64,000 nt of DNA, from contig JAEYNX010000025.1 of the NCBI GenBank assembly GCA_023412215.1, positions 124,001 to 188,000 of the forward strand, written 5' to 3'. The notes under the pieces were generated by a model. That model was given only the letters and a program-made list of their open reading frames with translations. It did not search any database and was not told where the DNA came from. Every line of letters starts with the position of its first letter. Within the stretch, counting starts at the first letter, position 1. Shown here piece after piece: positions 17,430-24,979 of the stretch. A program made the translations under genes and the position numbers. This DNA comes from Bacillota bacterium. GTDB lineage: Bacteria > Bacillota > Clostridia > Oscillospirales > Ruminococcaceae.

Positions 17430-17460
17430 AAAAAGGCCGGAGCGTTTAATCTCCGGCCTT
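17430..17460 (-). terminator. Intrinsic terminator of the ribbon-helix-helix gene
   Basis: A perfect 10-bp stem (AAGGCCGGAG at 17433-17442 with 17451-17460) and 8-base loop contains the stop codon of the gene at 17446. On the minus strand it is followed by TTTTT. On the plus strand it could also weakly end the upstream gene. Confidence 0.8.
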
Positions 17461-17634
17461 CCCCATGTCTTTTTCAATTAAAGATACAATATAAGCGTTT
17501 AGGCTCATTCCATTACTTTCGGCGTGGGCTTTTATTTTGGCCTTTTCTCCCTTTGGTAGCTTTAATGTGGCATACTCATAATGGTTTGCATCATATTTAT
17601 TCCGGGCTGTTTTTTGCGCCGGTGTAACCGTCAT
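17446..17634 (-). CDS. Arc-type ribbon-helix-helix DNA-binding protein
   Basis: This 62-residue protein has the layout of Arc/MetJ-like repressors: a basic N-terminal arm (TPAQKTARNKYDANHYEY), a strand (ATLKLPKGEKAKI) and two helices (KAHAESNGMSLNAYIVSLIEKDMG). It would bind DNA as a dimer. Immediately upstream is a pair of palindromic repeats with -10 like boxes, which are its probable operators. It faces away from the 17820 gene, so it may be a lysogeny repressor or an antitoxin-type autoregulator. No toxin partner is obvious. Confidence 0.75.
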   Translation of the reverse strand: MTVTPAQKTARNKYDANHYEYATLKLPKGEKAKIKAHAESNGMSLNAYIVSLIEKDMGKAGD

Positions 17635-17672
17635 ATAACCACCTCAACATAATCATAACACAAAACAAATCT

Positions 17673-17757
17673 ACGTGATACGTATAAAGTGTACAATAAG
17701 TTTTATTGAAGTTTGTGCATAATCAAGATTGAATATACGTGACACGTAGTGTACAAT
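17673..17757 (+). promoter_or_regulatory. Duplicated palindromic operators with a promoter
   Basis: Two copies of the same unit occur 64 bp apart: ACGTGATACGT (17673-17683) and the perfect palindrome ACGTGACACGT (17737-17747), each followed by GTGTACAATAAG. In the second unit TTGAAT (17729-17734) and TACAAT (17752-17757) are 17 bp apart, so the palindrome lies in the spacer of a plausible sigma-A promoter reading toward the 17820 gene. A bound ribbon-helix-helix dimer would block it. Confidence 0.6.
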
Positions 17758-17819
17758 AAGCATGTAGTCAAACAACACAACACCGAGCCGGGCGGTTCAT
17801 CCCGGCAGAAGGAGGATAT

Positions 17820-18215
17820 ATGGAGTACAACATCAACACCTTAATCGAGGCCGCGCAGGATTATTTATACGCCGTCAACGACCAGCAGATATACTGCATC
17901 GGATGGCATGATCTATGGTTGCCTAGCCTACCCGCTGAAAAGCAGGTTGCCTACACCAAACACGACGAGCGCGTAAGCTGCAAGTGGGATATGGTGCGCA
18001 TGATGTGCAAGATGGTTGACGTTGATAGTGACGCCCTTATTGGTATGGTTAAGGCCATAAATCGATATGAGCGGCACGGGGGCAAGTGGGATCGGGCAAC
18101 GTGCGTCCACCTTTCTGGTCGCGAGGCTAGTGCCCGCATCCGGGCGGCGATCTCCAATCCGATTGATTATTGGGCGGGGCACTATAAGAGCACAGGCCGC
18201 AAGATTGCAGCATAG
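17820..18215 (+). CDS. Hypothetical prophage protein behind the operator region
   Basis: This 131-residue protein was not recognised. It is mostly helical, with several Trp, His and Cys residues (IYCIGWHDLWLP, SCKWDMVRMMCKMVD) and a C-terminal segment ending GHYKSTGRKIAA. There is no signal peptide or clear DNA-binding motif. It has a strong AGAAGGAGG site and lies downstream of the candidate repressor-controlled promoter. It is GC-richer than the structural genes. It could belong to an early phage gene set. Confidence 0.6.
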   Translation: MEYNINTLIEAAQDYLYAVNDQQIYCIGWHDLWLPSLPAEKQVAYTKHDERVSCKWDMVRMMCKMVDVDSDALIGMVKAINRYERHGGKWDRATCVHLSGREASARIRAAISNPIDYWAGHYKSTGRKIAA

Positions 18216-18292
18216 CAAGCAGACGGCACCGGGGTGGCCCGGTGTAATGCGGCGGGGGCCGTCCGAAGCCCGGCCCAGAAAGGAAGAACCAC

Positions 18293-18502
18293 ATGCAGAA
18301 AGTCACCAAAACCGAAATCAGGTGGATTATCCAAGAGATCATCAAGGCAGAGGCCGTAAACCGTAATGCGATTATGCAATATCCCAACATGAGCACCGCC
18401 GAAAAGGGGCTGCTCAATCTGAGGGCAGACAATCTCCGGGGCGTATCTGATAAACTGGAGGCCGCGCTTGCGACAGGTGATAAGCGCATCGCAATAAAAT
18501 AA
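18293..18502 (+). CDS. Small hypothetical prophage protein near attachment site
   Basis: This 69-residue basic helical protein (MQKVTKTEIRWIIQEIIKAEA, then LRADNLRGVSDKLEAALATGD) was not recognised. It has an AAAGGAAG site and follows the 17820 gene by 77 bp. It is the last gene before the right attachment region, where phages often carry excisionase or small regulators. There is no winged-helix signature, so I do not call it excisionase. Confidence 0.5.
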   Translation: MQKVTKTEIRWIIQEIIKAEAVNRNAIMQYPNMSTAEKGLLNLRADNLRGVSDKLEAALATGDKRIAIK

Positions 18503-18633
18503 GCCGTCCCAGCGGCACCAAGGGCATTAAGCTGGGAGCGTTGCCGGTGCAATAGTGCCGGCGGGTTGCCAAGGATAACCCCGTAAGCCCTCACCGCAAG
18601 GGAAACAGAGGCGCCGGAGATAACATAATCCAC

Positions 18634-18655
18634 AAAAGTAGTCAAAAAGTAGTCA
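18634..18655 (+). repeat. Tandem 11-bp direct repeats beside the attachment site
   Basis: AAAAGTAGTCA occurs twice in direct contact (18634-18644 and 18645-18655), about 35 bp inside the tRNA fragment. Tandem GTAGTCA-type repeats beside a tRNA crossover site are typical of arm-type binding sites of tyrosine integrases. No integrase is in the window to confirm this. Confidence 0.55.
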
Positions 18656-18690
18656 ACGCATCATTTTTAGGCTTATCTAAGCCATCGAAT

Positions 18691-18754
18691 TACGACTGGA
18701 AATCGTGTAGGCGTCAAAAGCGTCTCGAGAGTTCGAATCTCTCCTTCTCCGCCA
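18691..18754 (+). pseudogene. 3' fragment of tRNA-Ser(GGA), prophage right attachment site
   Basis: The sequence contains an anticodon arm with loop CTGGAAA (anticodon GGA), a variable arm (GGCGTC, loop, GCGTCTC), a T arm (GAGAGTTCGAATCTCTC) and the acceptor 3' strand CTTCTCCG with encoded CCA. The 5' acceptor strand and D arm are absent: the upstream bases are phage-like and do not pair. Identity breaks at the 5' side of the anticodon stem, a usual crossover place. The full tRNA should lie at the left end of the prophage, outside this window. Confidence 0.75.
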
Positions 18755-18756
18755 GA

Positions 18757-18796
18757 AAGATATAGCTTTCCTTTATAGGAAGCTATATCTTTTTTT
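18757..18796 (+). terminator. Intrinsic terminator of the tRNA-Ser remnant
   Basis: A long stem (18758-18771 with 18778-18790, one bulged base) is followed by TTTTTTT. It is the original terminator behind the tRNA gene, kept on the host side of the attachment site, which supports the orientation of the tRNA fragment. Confidence 0.85.
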
Positions 18797-18896
18797 ATGC
18801 AGTAAAATATGGTATTATGGATTCAAAGGCGATTACATTATCATACACAACAGGAATTTGCGAGGAGATTTATTGATTTTAGGAGGTATTAGCGTT

Positions 18897-19322
18897 ATGG
18901 ATAACGAATTAAAGATTAAGATGTACTCATTTACGGTGGATTGCAAAGACCCGCATGAATTAGCAAAATTTTATGCGGCGTTGCTCAAATGGGAAGTAAT
19001 GTTTATCGATGAAGGATGGGCATGTGTATACGCTCCAGGAACCAATCAGGGAACATATCCCTGTATATTGTTTCAGCGGAACCCTGAGTATAAGCCGCCT
19101 GTGTGGCCGGAAGAGCCTGAAGCTCAACAGCAAATGGCACATATAGACTTCGCAGTAAATGATTTAGAGAAAGCAGTTCAATATGCAACCCATTGCGGAG
19201 CAACAACCGCCGATAAGCAATTTTCCGATGACTGGAGGGTTATGTTTGACCCTGCCGGACATCCTTTTTGCTTATGTCAAATGAAATCAATAATCGAGAG
19301 TGCCCATTTTGCGTTGTTATAG
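18897..19322 (+). CDS. VOC-family protein (glyoxalase/dioxygenase fold)
   Basis: This 141-residue protein has two beta-alpha-beta-beta-beta halves. The first begins KIKMYSFTVDCKDPHELAKFY, the pattern of the VOC superfamily. The second begins MAHIDFAVNDLEKAVQYA and ends VMFDPAGHPFCLCQ. The substrate is unknown. Possible metal ligands include His in MAHID and His in AGHPF. I chose ATG 18897 after AGGAGG (10-base spacing) over an earlier TTG. It is the first intact host gene beside the prophage and has its own terminator. Confidence 0.8.
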   Translation: MDNELKIKMYSFTVDCKDPHELAKFYAALLKWEVMFIDEGWACVYAPGTNQGTYPCILFQRNPEYKPPVWPEEPEAQQQMAHIDFAVNDLEKAVQYATHCGATTADKQFSDDWRVMFDPAGHPFCLCQMKSIIESAHFALL

Positions 19323-19341
19323 TAAATCACAAAATTGCTCC

Positions 19342-19376
19342 AAAAACTGCTTAACTAGAAGTTAAGTAGTTTTTTG
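19342..19376 (+). terminator. Intrinsic terminator after the VOC gene
   Basis: A stem built from CTGCTTAAC (ending 19355) and GTTAAGTAG (19361-19369) is followed by a six-base T run. It closely resembles the terminator after ligD at 22779-22812. Confidence 0.85.
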
Positions 19377-19504
19377 TTTCAAATTGCTATCCAATTAACT
19401 TTAAGCACAATTAAGGTTAAAGAATTGAAATTATGCCTGCGTATGCAAAATGGATATCGGATACTGATACTGCAATCGGAAACACTAAAACGGGAGGTGT
19501 TTAT

Positions 19505-20278
19505 ATGGTATCTCGTAAATCGGTTATTACGTTTGGCATGGTCGCGATCCCCATTACGATGTATACAGCCACGCAGGATAACGACATCCATTTCAACCAG
19601 CTGCATAAGGAAGATAACAGCCGTATCCGATATAAAAAGACCTGCGCTCACTGCGGCAAGGAGATTACGACACAAGACATTGTAAAGGGCTTTGAGTACG
19701 ACGAGGAAAAATATGTTGTCGTTACAGACGACGAGATTGAAAAAATCAAGACAGAAAAGGAGAAATCCATTCAAATCCTGCACTTCGCCCAACTTAACCA
19801 GATATCCCCCGTTTACTATGACAAAACCTATCAGGCCGCACCCGAAACAGGGGGAGAAAAGGCCTTTGAACTGCTCCGCGCAGCGCTGATGGCTGAGCAG
19901 AAGATAGCCATAGGCAAGGCCGTCGTGGGGACAAAAGATACATTGATGGCAATCATCCCGCGCGAGGAAGGTATCCTCATCTCCACAATGTTCTATGCCG
20001 ACGACATCAAAGAGCTGCAAAAACAATACACAAAGCCCGAGGTCTCCGAGGCGGAGCTGAATATGGCAAAGGTGCTGATCAATTCGATGGACACGCCCTT
20101 TGACGCCTCGCAATACAAAGACGAATACCAGGAAAAGCTCCGCGCGCTGATTGAAACCAAGATCTCCGGCAAGGAGGTTGTCGCCGCGGAGGCCAAGGGC
20201 CCCGGAAAGGTTATCGACCTTATGGAGGCTCTTAAGGCCAGCGTCGAGAAGGCCAAGCAAGAGAAGGGCCCGGCGTAA
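19505..20278 (+). CDS. ku: Ku protein, NHEJ DNA-end binding
   Basis: This 257-residue bacterial Ku forms a ring on double-strand break ends and recruits LigD. The start MVSRKSVITFGMVAIPITMY is typical, with the family pattern of a Trp/Phe-G-x-V-x-IP motif. A CAHCGKEI knuckle is at about residue 42. The central part shows PVYYDKTYQAAPETGGEKAFELL, and the C-terminal linker is basic (VEKAKQEKGPA). I chose ATG 19505 after GGGAGG (8 bases). It lies 5 bp before ligD, so they form a two-gene operon. Confidence 0.95.
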   Translation: MVSRKSVITFGMVAIPITMYTATQDNDIHFNQLHKEDNSRIRYKKTCAHCGKEITTQDIVKGFEYDEEKYVVVTDDEIEKIKTEKEKSIQILHFAQLNQISPVYYDKTYQAAPETGGEKAFELLRAALMAEQKIAIGKAVVGTKDTLMAIIPREEGILISTMFYADDIKELQKQYTKPEVSEAELNMAKVLINSMDTPFDASQYKDEYQEKLRALIETKISGKEVVAAEAKGPGKVIDLMEALKASVEKAKQEKGPA

Positions 20279-20283
20279 TTATT

Positions 20284-22725
20284 ATGGATGCAAAACTTAA
20301 CGAATACAACCAGAAAAGGAATTTTGACAAGACGCCGGAACCGGAAGGCGAGGCGGCCAGGCCGGAAGGATATCTCCGCTTTGTCGTCCAGCACCACATG
20401 GCGCGCAGAGATCACTACGATTTTCGTCTGGAATGGAACGGTGCCCTGTTAAGCTGGGCAGTACCCAAGGGGCCGTCCTACAATACCCGCGACAAGCGGC
20501 TTGCCGTACAGGTGGAGGATCACCCGCTGGAATACCGGAATTTCGAGGGGACGATCCCTAAGGGGGAATACGGCGGCGGAACGGTAATGCTGTGGGATGA
20601 GGGCAGTTGGGAACCTTATGTGGAAGTCGACAAAGGGCTTAAAGTGGGCTCACTGAAGTTTGTTTTAAAAGGCAGAAGGCTCAAGGGTAAGTGGGCTTTG
20701 GTGCGGATGAAAACAAAAGCGGATGAAACGCGGGATAACTGGCTGTTACTCAAGGAAAAAGACGAGTATGTCAAAGCAGCCGACGGGATTTCCGAATTTG
20801 TCACCAGCATCCGCACCGGACGCACCATGACGGAAATTGAAGCAGGGCAAGACGAGAAGGTGGTGAGAAATCCCTTCGACAGAACCGACGCACAGCTCGC
20901 CAAACTTGTCAATACGGTTCCAGAGGGGGATAACTGGCTCTACGAGTTGAAATACGACGGCTACAGAATTATGGCGTTTGTGGAGGGCAACAGCGTCCGG
21001 CTTATGACCCGCAATAACAACGATTATACGAACCGGTTTTGGGGTGCTGCCTCTTCCCTGCTTGATTGGGCCGCCGGAAGGGCGATAGTGCTGGACGGCG
21101 AAATGGTCGTTGCAGATGAAGCAGGCAAAACAGATTTTCAGGCGCTGCAAAACTACATGAAAAACCCCAAGAGCCAAGACCTCACCTATATCGTCTTTGA
21201 TCTCCTGGCGTTGGATGGCGCGGATCTTCGGGGGCAGCGCCTTACTCAAAGGAAAGAAACCCTGCAAACGCTGATGAAGGACGCGCCCCAAAACCTCCAT
21301 TACAGCCAGCATGTCGTAGGAAACGGAAAGGATAGCTTTAAAGCGGCCAGTGAGGCGGGCATGGAGGGGATCGTCGGTAAAAAAGCCGACTCTGTTTACA
21401 GCGGAACAAGAAACGGTGATTGGATCAAGTTAAAATGCGAGAAAAGGCAGGAATTTGTGATTGGAGGGTATACGCTTACCGATAAAAAGGCGAGCGGGGT
21501 AAGCGCCCTTCTCCTTGGCGTGTATGTCGGTGACGATTTCGTCTATGCCGGACGCGCAGGCACGGGTTTAAGTGCGGCTGACATGAGAGAACTCGAGACA
21601 AGATTCGCTGCCTTAAAGAGAACGGAATCCCCTTTTAAACCTGCGCCAAAGCCCCGGTCAAATGAAAGTATTACATGGCTTACCCCCCAACTGGTTGCGG
21701 AAATCAAGTTCGCCGAGTGGACCAAGGAGAACCTCTTAAGGCAGGCAAGCTTTAAGGGCCTGCGGGCGGATAAGAATTCCAGAGATGTTAAAAAGGAAAA
21801 GGCGGATGACGAGGCAGAGTTACAATCACCTGCTAAAGAATTGGAGAAACCGATGGAGGAAAACAGCAGCGGCATCATCATCGAGGGAATAAAGATTTCA
21901 AGCCCAGACAAGGTGATGTTTGACGACCCAGAAACAACAAAATCGGATGTAGCCCGCTATTACGAACAGGTATCTGCGCGCATGCTGCCCTATGTGGGCC
22001 ATCGGATTTTAAGCATCGTATGCTGCCCCAAAGGGGTGTCTCAGTCCTGCTTTTTTAAAAAGCACCCCGCTTCGGATAACAAGGGGATTGTCACCATGCC
22101 CATCCGCACCGCAGACGGCGAAACAGAGGATTACTTCTACATTGAGAACGCGTCCGGGCTTATTTCTCAAGTACAGATGGGTACGCTCGAGTTTCATATC
22201 TGGGGAAGCCGTGTAGATGAAATTGAAAAACCGGACATGATGGTATTTGATCTGGACCCGGATGAGGGAATGGACCTCGATACAGTGCGCCGTGGCGTGC
22301 GGGATATGAAAGCCATTCTTGCCGAGCTTTCGCTCAATTCGTATCTCAAAACCAGCGGCGGTAAAGGGTACCACGTGGTCGTACCACTAAAGCCCACCGT
22401 TTCGTGGGATACGTTTCACGATTTCGCAAGGCGCGTCGCCGAAGTGATGGAGCAGAAGTGGCCGGACCGCTATACAAGCAATGTCCGAAAGGCCAAGCGG
22501 ACAAACAAGATATTTATCGACTGGATCCGGAACGGCAGGGGTGCTACCAGCGTCGCCCCCTATTCCATAAGGGCGAGAAAGGGCGCCAAGGTTTCCATGC
22601 CCATCACATGGGATGAGCTGGATACGGTTGCTCCCGATGGCATCGGTATGGCGGATGCGCTCTTGAAAATCGGCAAAGAGGACCCGTGGAAGGATTATTT
22701 TCGGTGCAACCAACAACTGAAATGA
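20284..22725 (+). CDS. ligD: LigD, three-domain NHEJ ligase (phosphoesterase-ligase-polymerase)
   Basis: This 813-residue protein repairs broken DNA ends with Ku. Domain order is 3'-phosphoesterase (about residues 30-150; HYDFRLEWNGALLSWAVPKG, EGTIPKGEYGGG), ATP-dependent ligase (about 200-510; catalytic Lys in ELKYDGYRIM, LDGEMV, EGIVGKKAD), then polymerase/primase (about 530-810; DLDPDEGMD metal site, SGGKGYHVVVPL). All key motifs look intact. No clear ribosome binding site is seen before ATG 20284, so it may depend on ku translation. A terminator follows. Confidence 0.95.
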   Translation: MDAKLNEYNQKRNFDKTPEPEGEAARPEGYLRFVVQHHMARRDHYDFRLEWNGALLSWAVPKGPSYNTRDKRLAVQVEDHPLEYRNFEGTIPKGEYGGGTVMLWDEGSWEPYVEVDKGLKVGSLKFVLKGRRLKGKWALVRMKTKADETRDNWLLLKEKDEYVKAADGISEFVTSIRTGRTMTEIEAGQDEKVVRNPFDRTDAQLAKLVNTVPEGDNWLYELKYDGYRIMAFVEGNSVRLMTRNNNDYTNRFWGAASSLLDWAAGRAIVLDGEMVVADEAGKTDFQALQNYMKNPKSQDLTYIVFDLLALDGADLRGQRLTQRKETLQTLMKDAPQNLHYSQHVVGNGKDSFKAASEAGMEGIVGKKADSVYSGTRNGDWIKLKCEKRQEFVIGGYTLTDKKASGVSALLLGVYVGDDFVYAGRAGTGLSAADMRELETRFAALKRTESPFKPAPKPRSNESITWLTPQLVAEIKFAEWTKENLLRQASFKGLRADKNSRDVKKEKADDEAELQSPAKELEKPMEENSSGIIIEGIKISSPDKVMFDDPETTKSDVARYYEQVSARMLPYVGHRILSIVCCPKGVSQSCFFKKHPASDNKGIVTMPIRTADGETEDYFYIENASGLISQVQMGTLEFHIWGSRVDEIEKPDMMVFDLDPDEGMDLDTVRRGVRDMKAILAELSLNSYLKTSGGKGYHVVVPLKPTVSWDTFHDFARRVAEVMEQKWPDRYTSNVRKAKRTNKIFIDWIRNGRGATSVAPYSIRARKGAKVSMPITWDELDTVAPDGIGMADALLKIGKEDPWKDYFRCNQQLK

Positions 22726-22778
22726 GTAAAGCCACTGGGTATACACTTCTGCATAAGAATATGTGTTTTCCTTCCCTC

Positions 22779-22812
22779 AAACCGCTTAACTAAAGTTGTT
22801 AAGCGGTTTTTT
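22779..22812 (+). terminator. Intrinsic terminator after ku-ligD
   Basis: A perfect stem (AAACCGCTTAAC at 22779-22790 with 22798-22809), 7-base loop and T run. A partial copy of its 3' arm (TTAAGCGGTTTTCTG) recurs near 22883. Confidence 0.9.
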
Positions 22813-22900
22813 GATAGATTGAATATTGGCAGAGAAGCGACAATCGGCTACAGGATAGTTATCAAGCCGCCGACCATCTGATTAAGCGGTTTTCTGTATT

Positions 22901-22937
22901 AAAAAAGATTCAGGCCGGTGATAAACTCACCGGCCTG
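22901..22937 (-). terminator. Intrinsic terminator after cheB
   Basis: A 10-bp GC-rich stem (CAGGCCGGTG at 22911-22920 with 22928-22937) is followed on the minus strand by AATCTTTTTTAA. It ends the chemotaxis operon converging on ligD. Confidence 0.9.
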
Positions 22938-22958
22938 TAATGGTCTTGTTTTAGATTG

Positions 22959-23984
22959 TCACAGCTTCTGTACGTAGTTATAAATTAACGATGTCATGTC
23001 GCCGATGGGCGCCTGCTTCATCACCGCGCCGATGTTGTATGCAACCATCGGCATACCGTACACCACACAGGTTTCTTTGTTCTGGCCCAAGGTATACGCG
23101 CCCGCATTGCGCATGGACAAAAGCCCCTTGGCGCCGTCCGCGCCCATGCCGGTTAAGATAACGCCGATTGCGTTCTTCCCCGCTGTTGCCGCCACCGATT
23201 CAAAAAGCACGTCCACCGACGGGCAGTGTCCGCTTACCTTCTCCTCTTTCGTGCATTTGACCGTATACCCCGCGGCATCCTTTACAAGCCGCATCTGATA
23301 ATCACCCGGCGCTACTAAAATCCTGCCTGTCTGAACCCTGTCGCCGTTTTCGGCCTCCTTTACCTCCATCTTGCAGATGCGGTTGAGCCGTTCGGCGTAC
23401 ATGCGGGTAAACATCTCGGGCATGTGCTGAACGATGACAATCCCCGGGGTGGTCGCCGGCAGGTCTTCGATAACAGCCACGGTCGCGTCCGTACCACCCG
23501 TTGACGCGCCGATGGCGATAACAAAGTTATCCACCGCCTTAATCTTGGTATAGCTTACGCGCTCAATGATATTCGGTTTCTTAAGCTTCGCCATGGAGGC
23601 AATCTTTACCTTTATAATAAGCTCATGGGTAAAGTTAAAAAGGTCGGAGGAGGACTTAATGGTCGGTTTTTTTACAAAATCAACGGCACCGGCGTCCAGC
23701 GCATCCAACGCGTTTATTGGCAAGGAACTAACCACCACAACCGGCAGCGGGTTTGTAGGCATCAGTTTTTTAAGAAACTCTATCCCGTTCATCTTCGGCA
23801 TTTCAACGTCCAGCGTTACCACGTCCGGCTTAAGCTGCTCAATGAGCTTAAGCGCCTCGACGGGGTCGGCTGCCGTGCCGACGATCTCTATCGCATTATC
23901 GGAGCTCATGCTTTTAACTAAGAACTCCCTAAAAAGTATCGAATCATCTACCACAAGCGTTCTGATCTTACGCAGGTTCGCCAT
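22959..23984 (-). CDS. cheB: CheB, chemoreceptor methylesterase/deamidase
   Basis: This 341-residue two-domain response regulator has a receiver with phosphorylation site Asp59 (VVTLDVEMPKMNG) and acidic pair DDS near residue 14, a linker, and a C-terminal methylesterase with the catalytic Ser in IGASTGGTDA, His in IVQHMP and Asp in MGADGA. It removes methyl groups from receptors after phosphorylation by CheA. I chose ATG 23984 since family members start just before the receiver; a GTG at 24050 would add 22 basic residues. It is the last gene of the che operon. Confidence 0.95.
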   Translation of the reverse strand: MANLRKIRTLVVDDSILFREFLVKSMSSDNAIEIVGTAADPVEALKLIEQLKPDVVTLDVEMPKMNGIEFLKKLMPTNPLPVVVVSSLPINALDALDAGAVDFVKKPTIKSSSDLFNFTHELIIKVKIASMAKLKKPNIIERVSYTKIKAVDNFVIAIGASTGGTDATVAVIEDLPATTPGIVIVQHMPEMFTRMYAERLNRICKMEVKEAENGDRVQTGRILVAPGDYQMRLVKDAAGYTVKCTKEEKVSGHCPSVDVLFESVAATAGKNAIGVILTGMGADGAKGLLSMRNAGAYTLGQNKETCVVYGMPMVAYNIGAVMKQAPIGDMTSLIYNYVQKL

Positions 23985-24046
23985 AATCAGTACCTTGCCC
24001 TTTCCGGCTTTAAGGAGGATTACCCTAAAACCTATTTTGATTACAA

Positions 24047-24859
24047 TCACGCTTTTTTCTGATAAACTGCCGGCATGATGTACTTGTACTGAGAGGTCTC
24101 GCGGTTAATGGTTTCTGCGTGCCCGATAAGCAGGTAACCGCCCTGCTTGGTATTGTTATAAAACTTGCTGATGAGCTGCTGCTTGGTGGGGGTATCGAAG
24201 TAAATCATCACGTTCCTGCATAAAATGATGTCGAAATTGCCCTTAAACGCAAAGTTATCCATCAGGTTTATCTGCCGAAATACGACCTCATCCTTAAGAA
24301 ACGGCTTTACTTCTACCGTTGTCGCGTCCAGTGCGCTAAAATATTTCGTCTTCCACTTCTCAGGTACACTCTGAATAGCCTCTGCGGCATAGATGCCGTT
24401 TTTCGCCTTGTCCAGCACCTTCACAGAGATGTCGGAGGCCAGTATCTTGGTATTCCACTGCTGCTTTTTCATCCCGAAATAGTCCTGAATCACCATCGCG
24501 AGAGTGTAGGGCTCTTCACCGGAGGAGCAGCCCGCGCTCCAAATTCGGATCTCATGGTTCTGATTGCTGCGTTCAAGCTCCGGCAATACCGTGGAGGCTA
24601 AAAAATTAAAATGCTCGGCTTCCCGCAAAAAATAGGTGTGATTGGTGGTCAACTTGCTGATGAGCAGCGACATCTCTTTCTTGGTGGAGTCTTGCAGTAC
24701 CGCGTTAAAATAATCGGTATAGTTTATAAAACCTTTTTCGGCAAGCGTAGAGGCCATTCTGCTTTCGATGAGTGTACGTTTTTTAGTAAGGTTAATACCA
24801 TAATTGGTCTTCAAATAGCCTGTTATGCGCTCAAATTCACTATCCGTTAATGAAATCAT
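24047..24859 (-). CDS. cheR: CheR, chemoreceptor methyltransferase
   Basis: This 270-residue enzyme adds methyl groups from S-adenosylmethionine to receptor glutamates. It has the N-terminal helical domain (SEFERITGYLKTNYGINL), the conserved TNHTYFLREAEHF segment, the SAM site IRIWSAGCSSGEEPYTLAM and the LCRNVMIYFD motif. I chose ATG 24859 because AGGAG lies 5 bases upstream, and an earlier frame start lacks a site. It is followed by cheB and preceded by cheW. Confidence 0.95.
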   Translation of the reverse strand: MISLTDSEFERITGYLKTNYGINLTKKRTLIESRMASTLAEKGFINYTDYFNAVLQDSTKKEMSLLISKLTTNHTYFLREAEHFNFLASTVLPELERSNQNHEIRIWSAGCSSGEEPYTLAMVIQDYFGMKKQQWNTKILASDISVKVLDKAKNGIYAAEAIQSVPEKWKTKYFSALDATTVEVKPFLKDEVVFRQINLMDNFAFKGNFDIILCRNVMIYFDTPTKQQLISKFYNNTKQGGYLLIGHAETINRETSQYKYIMPAVYQKKA

Positions 24860-24979
24860 AGCTACTCCTATTGATGACAAATGACCGAATGCGTTCCTAA
24901 ATCAATATTACGATAAAACCGCTACAGAAAGCAATAGCGACAAGCACACAGCCTGTCGCTATCGCGAGAGGAACGATTA

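Larger units (their letters stand above)
1..18754. mobile_element. Prophage, short-tailed (P22-like) type, left part outside window
   Basis: A continuous block of phage genes on the minus strand encodes terminase subunits, portal, scaffold, capsid, connector, tail, lysis and internal virion proteins. It is followed on the right by small regulatory genes and the 3' fragment of a tRNA-Ser, which I take as the right attachment site. No tape-measure, tail-tube or sheath gene is visible between capsid and lysis genes. The order TerS, TerL, portal, scaffold, coat, adaptor, tail hub matches P22-type podoviruses. The left end, the integrase and any replication genes lie beyond position 1. No broken structural gene was seen, so the element may be intact. 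Confidence 0.9.

Noticed and set aside
19379..20260. Long minus-strand open frame over ku (293 codons)
   Set aside because: It is antisense to a clear ku gene, rich in Leu, Cys and Phe as such shadows are, and has no ribosome binding site.
19505..22725. ku-ligD as prophage cargo
   Set aside because: The tRNA fragment with its host terminator ends the prophage at 18754, so ku-ligD lies outside it.
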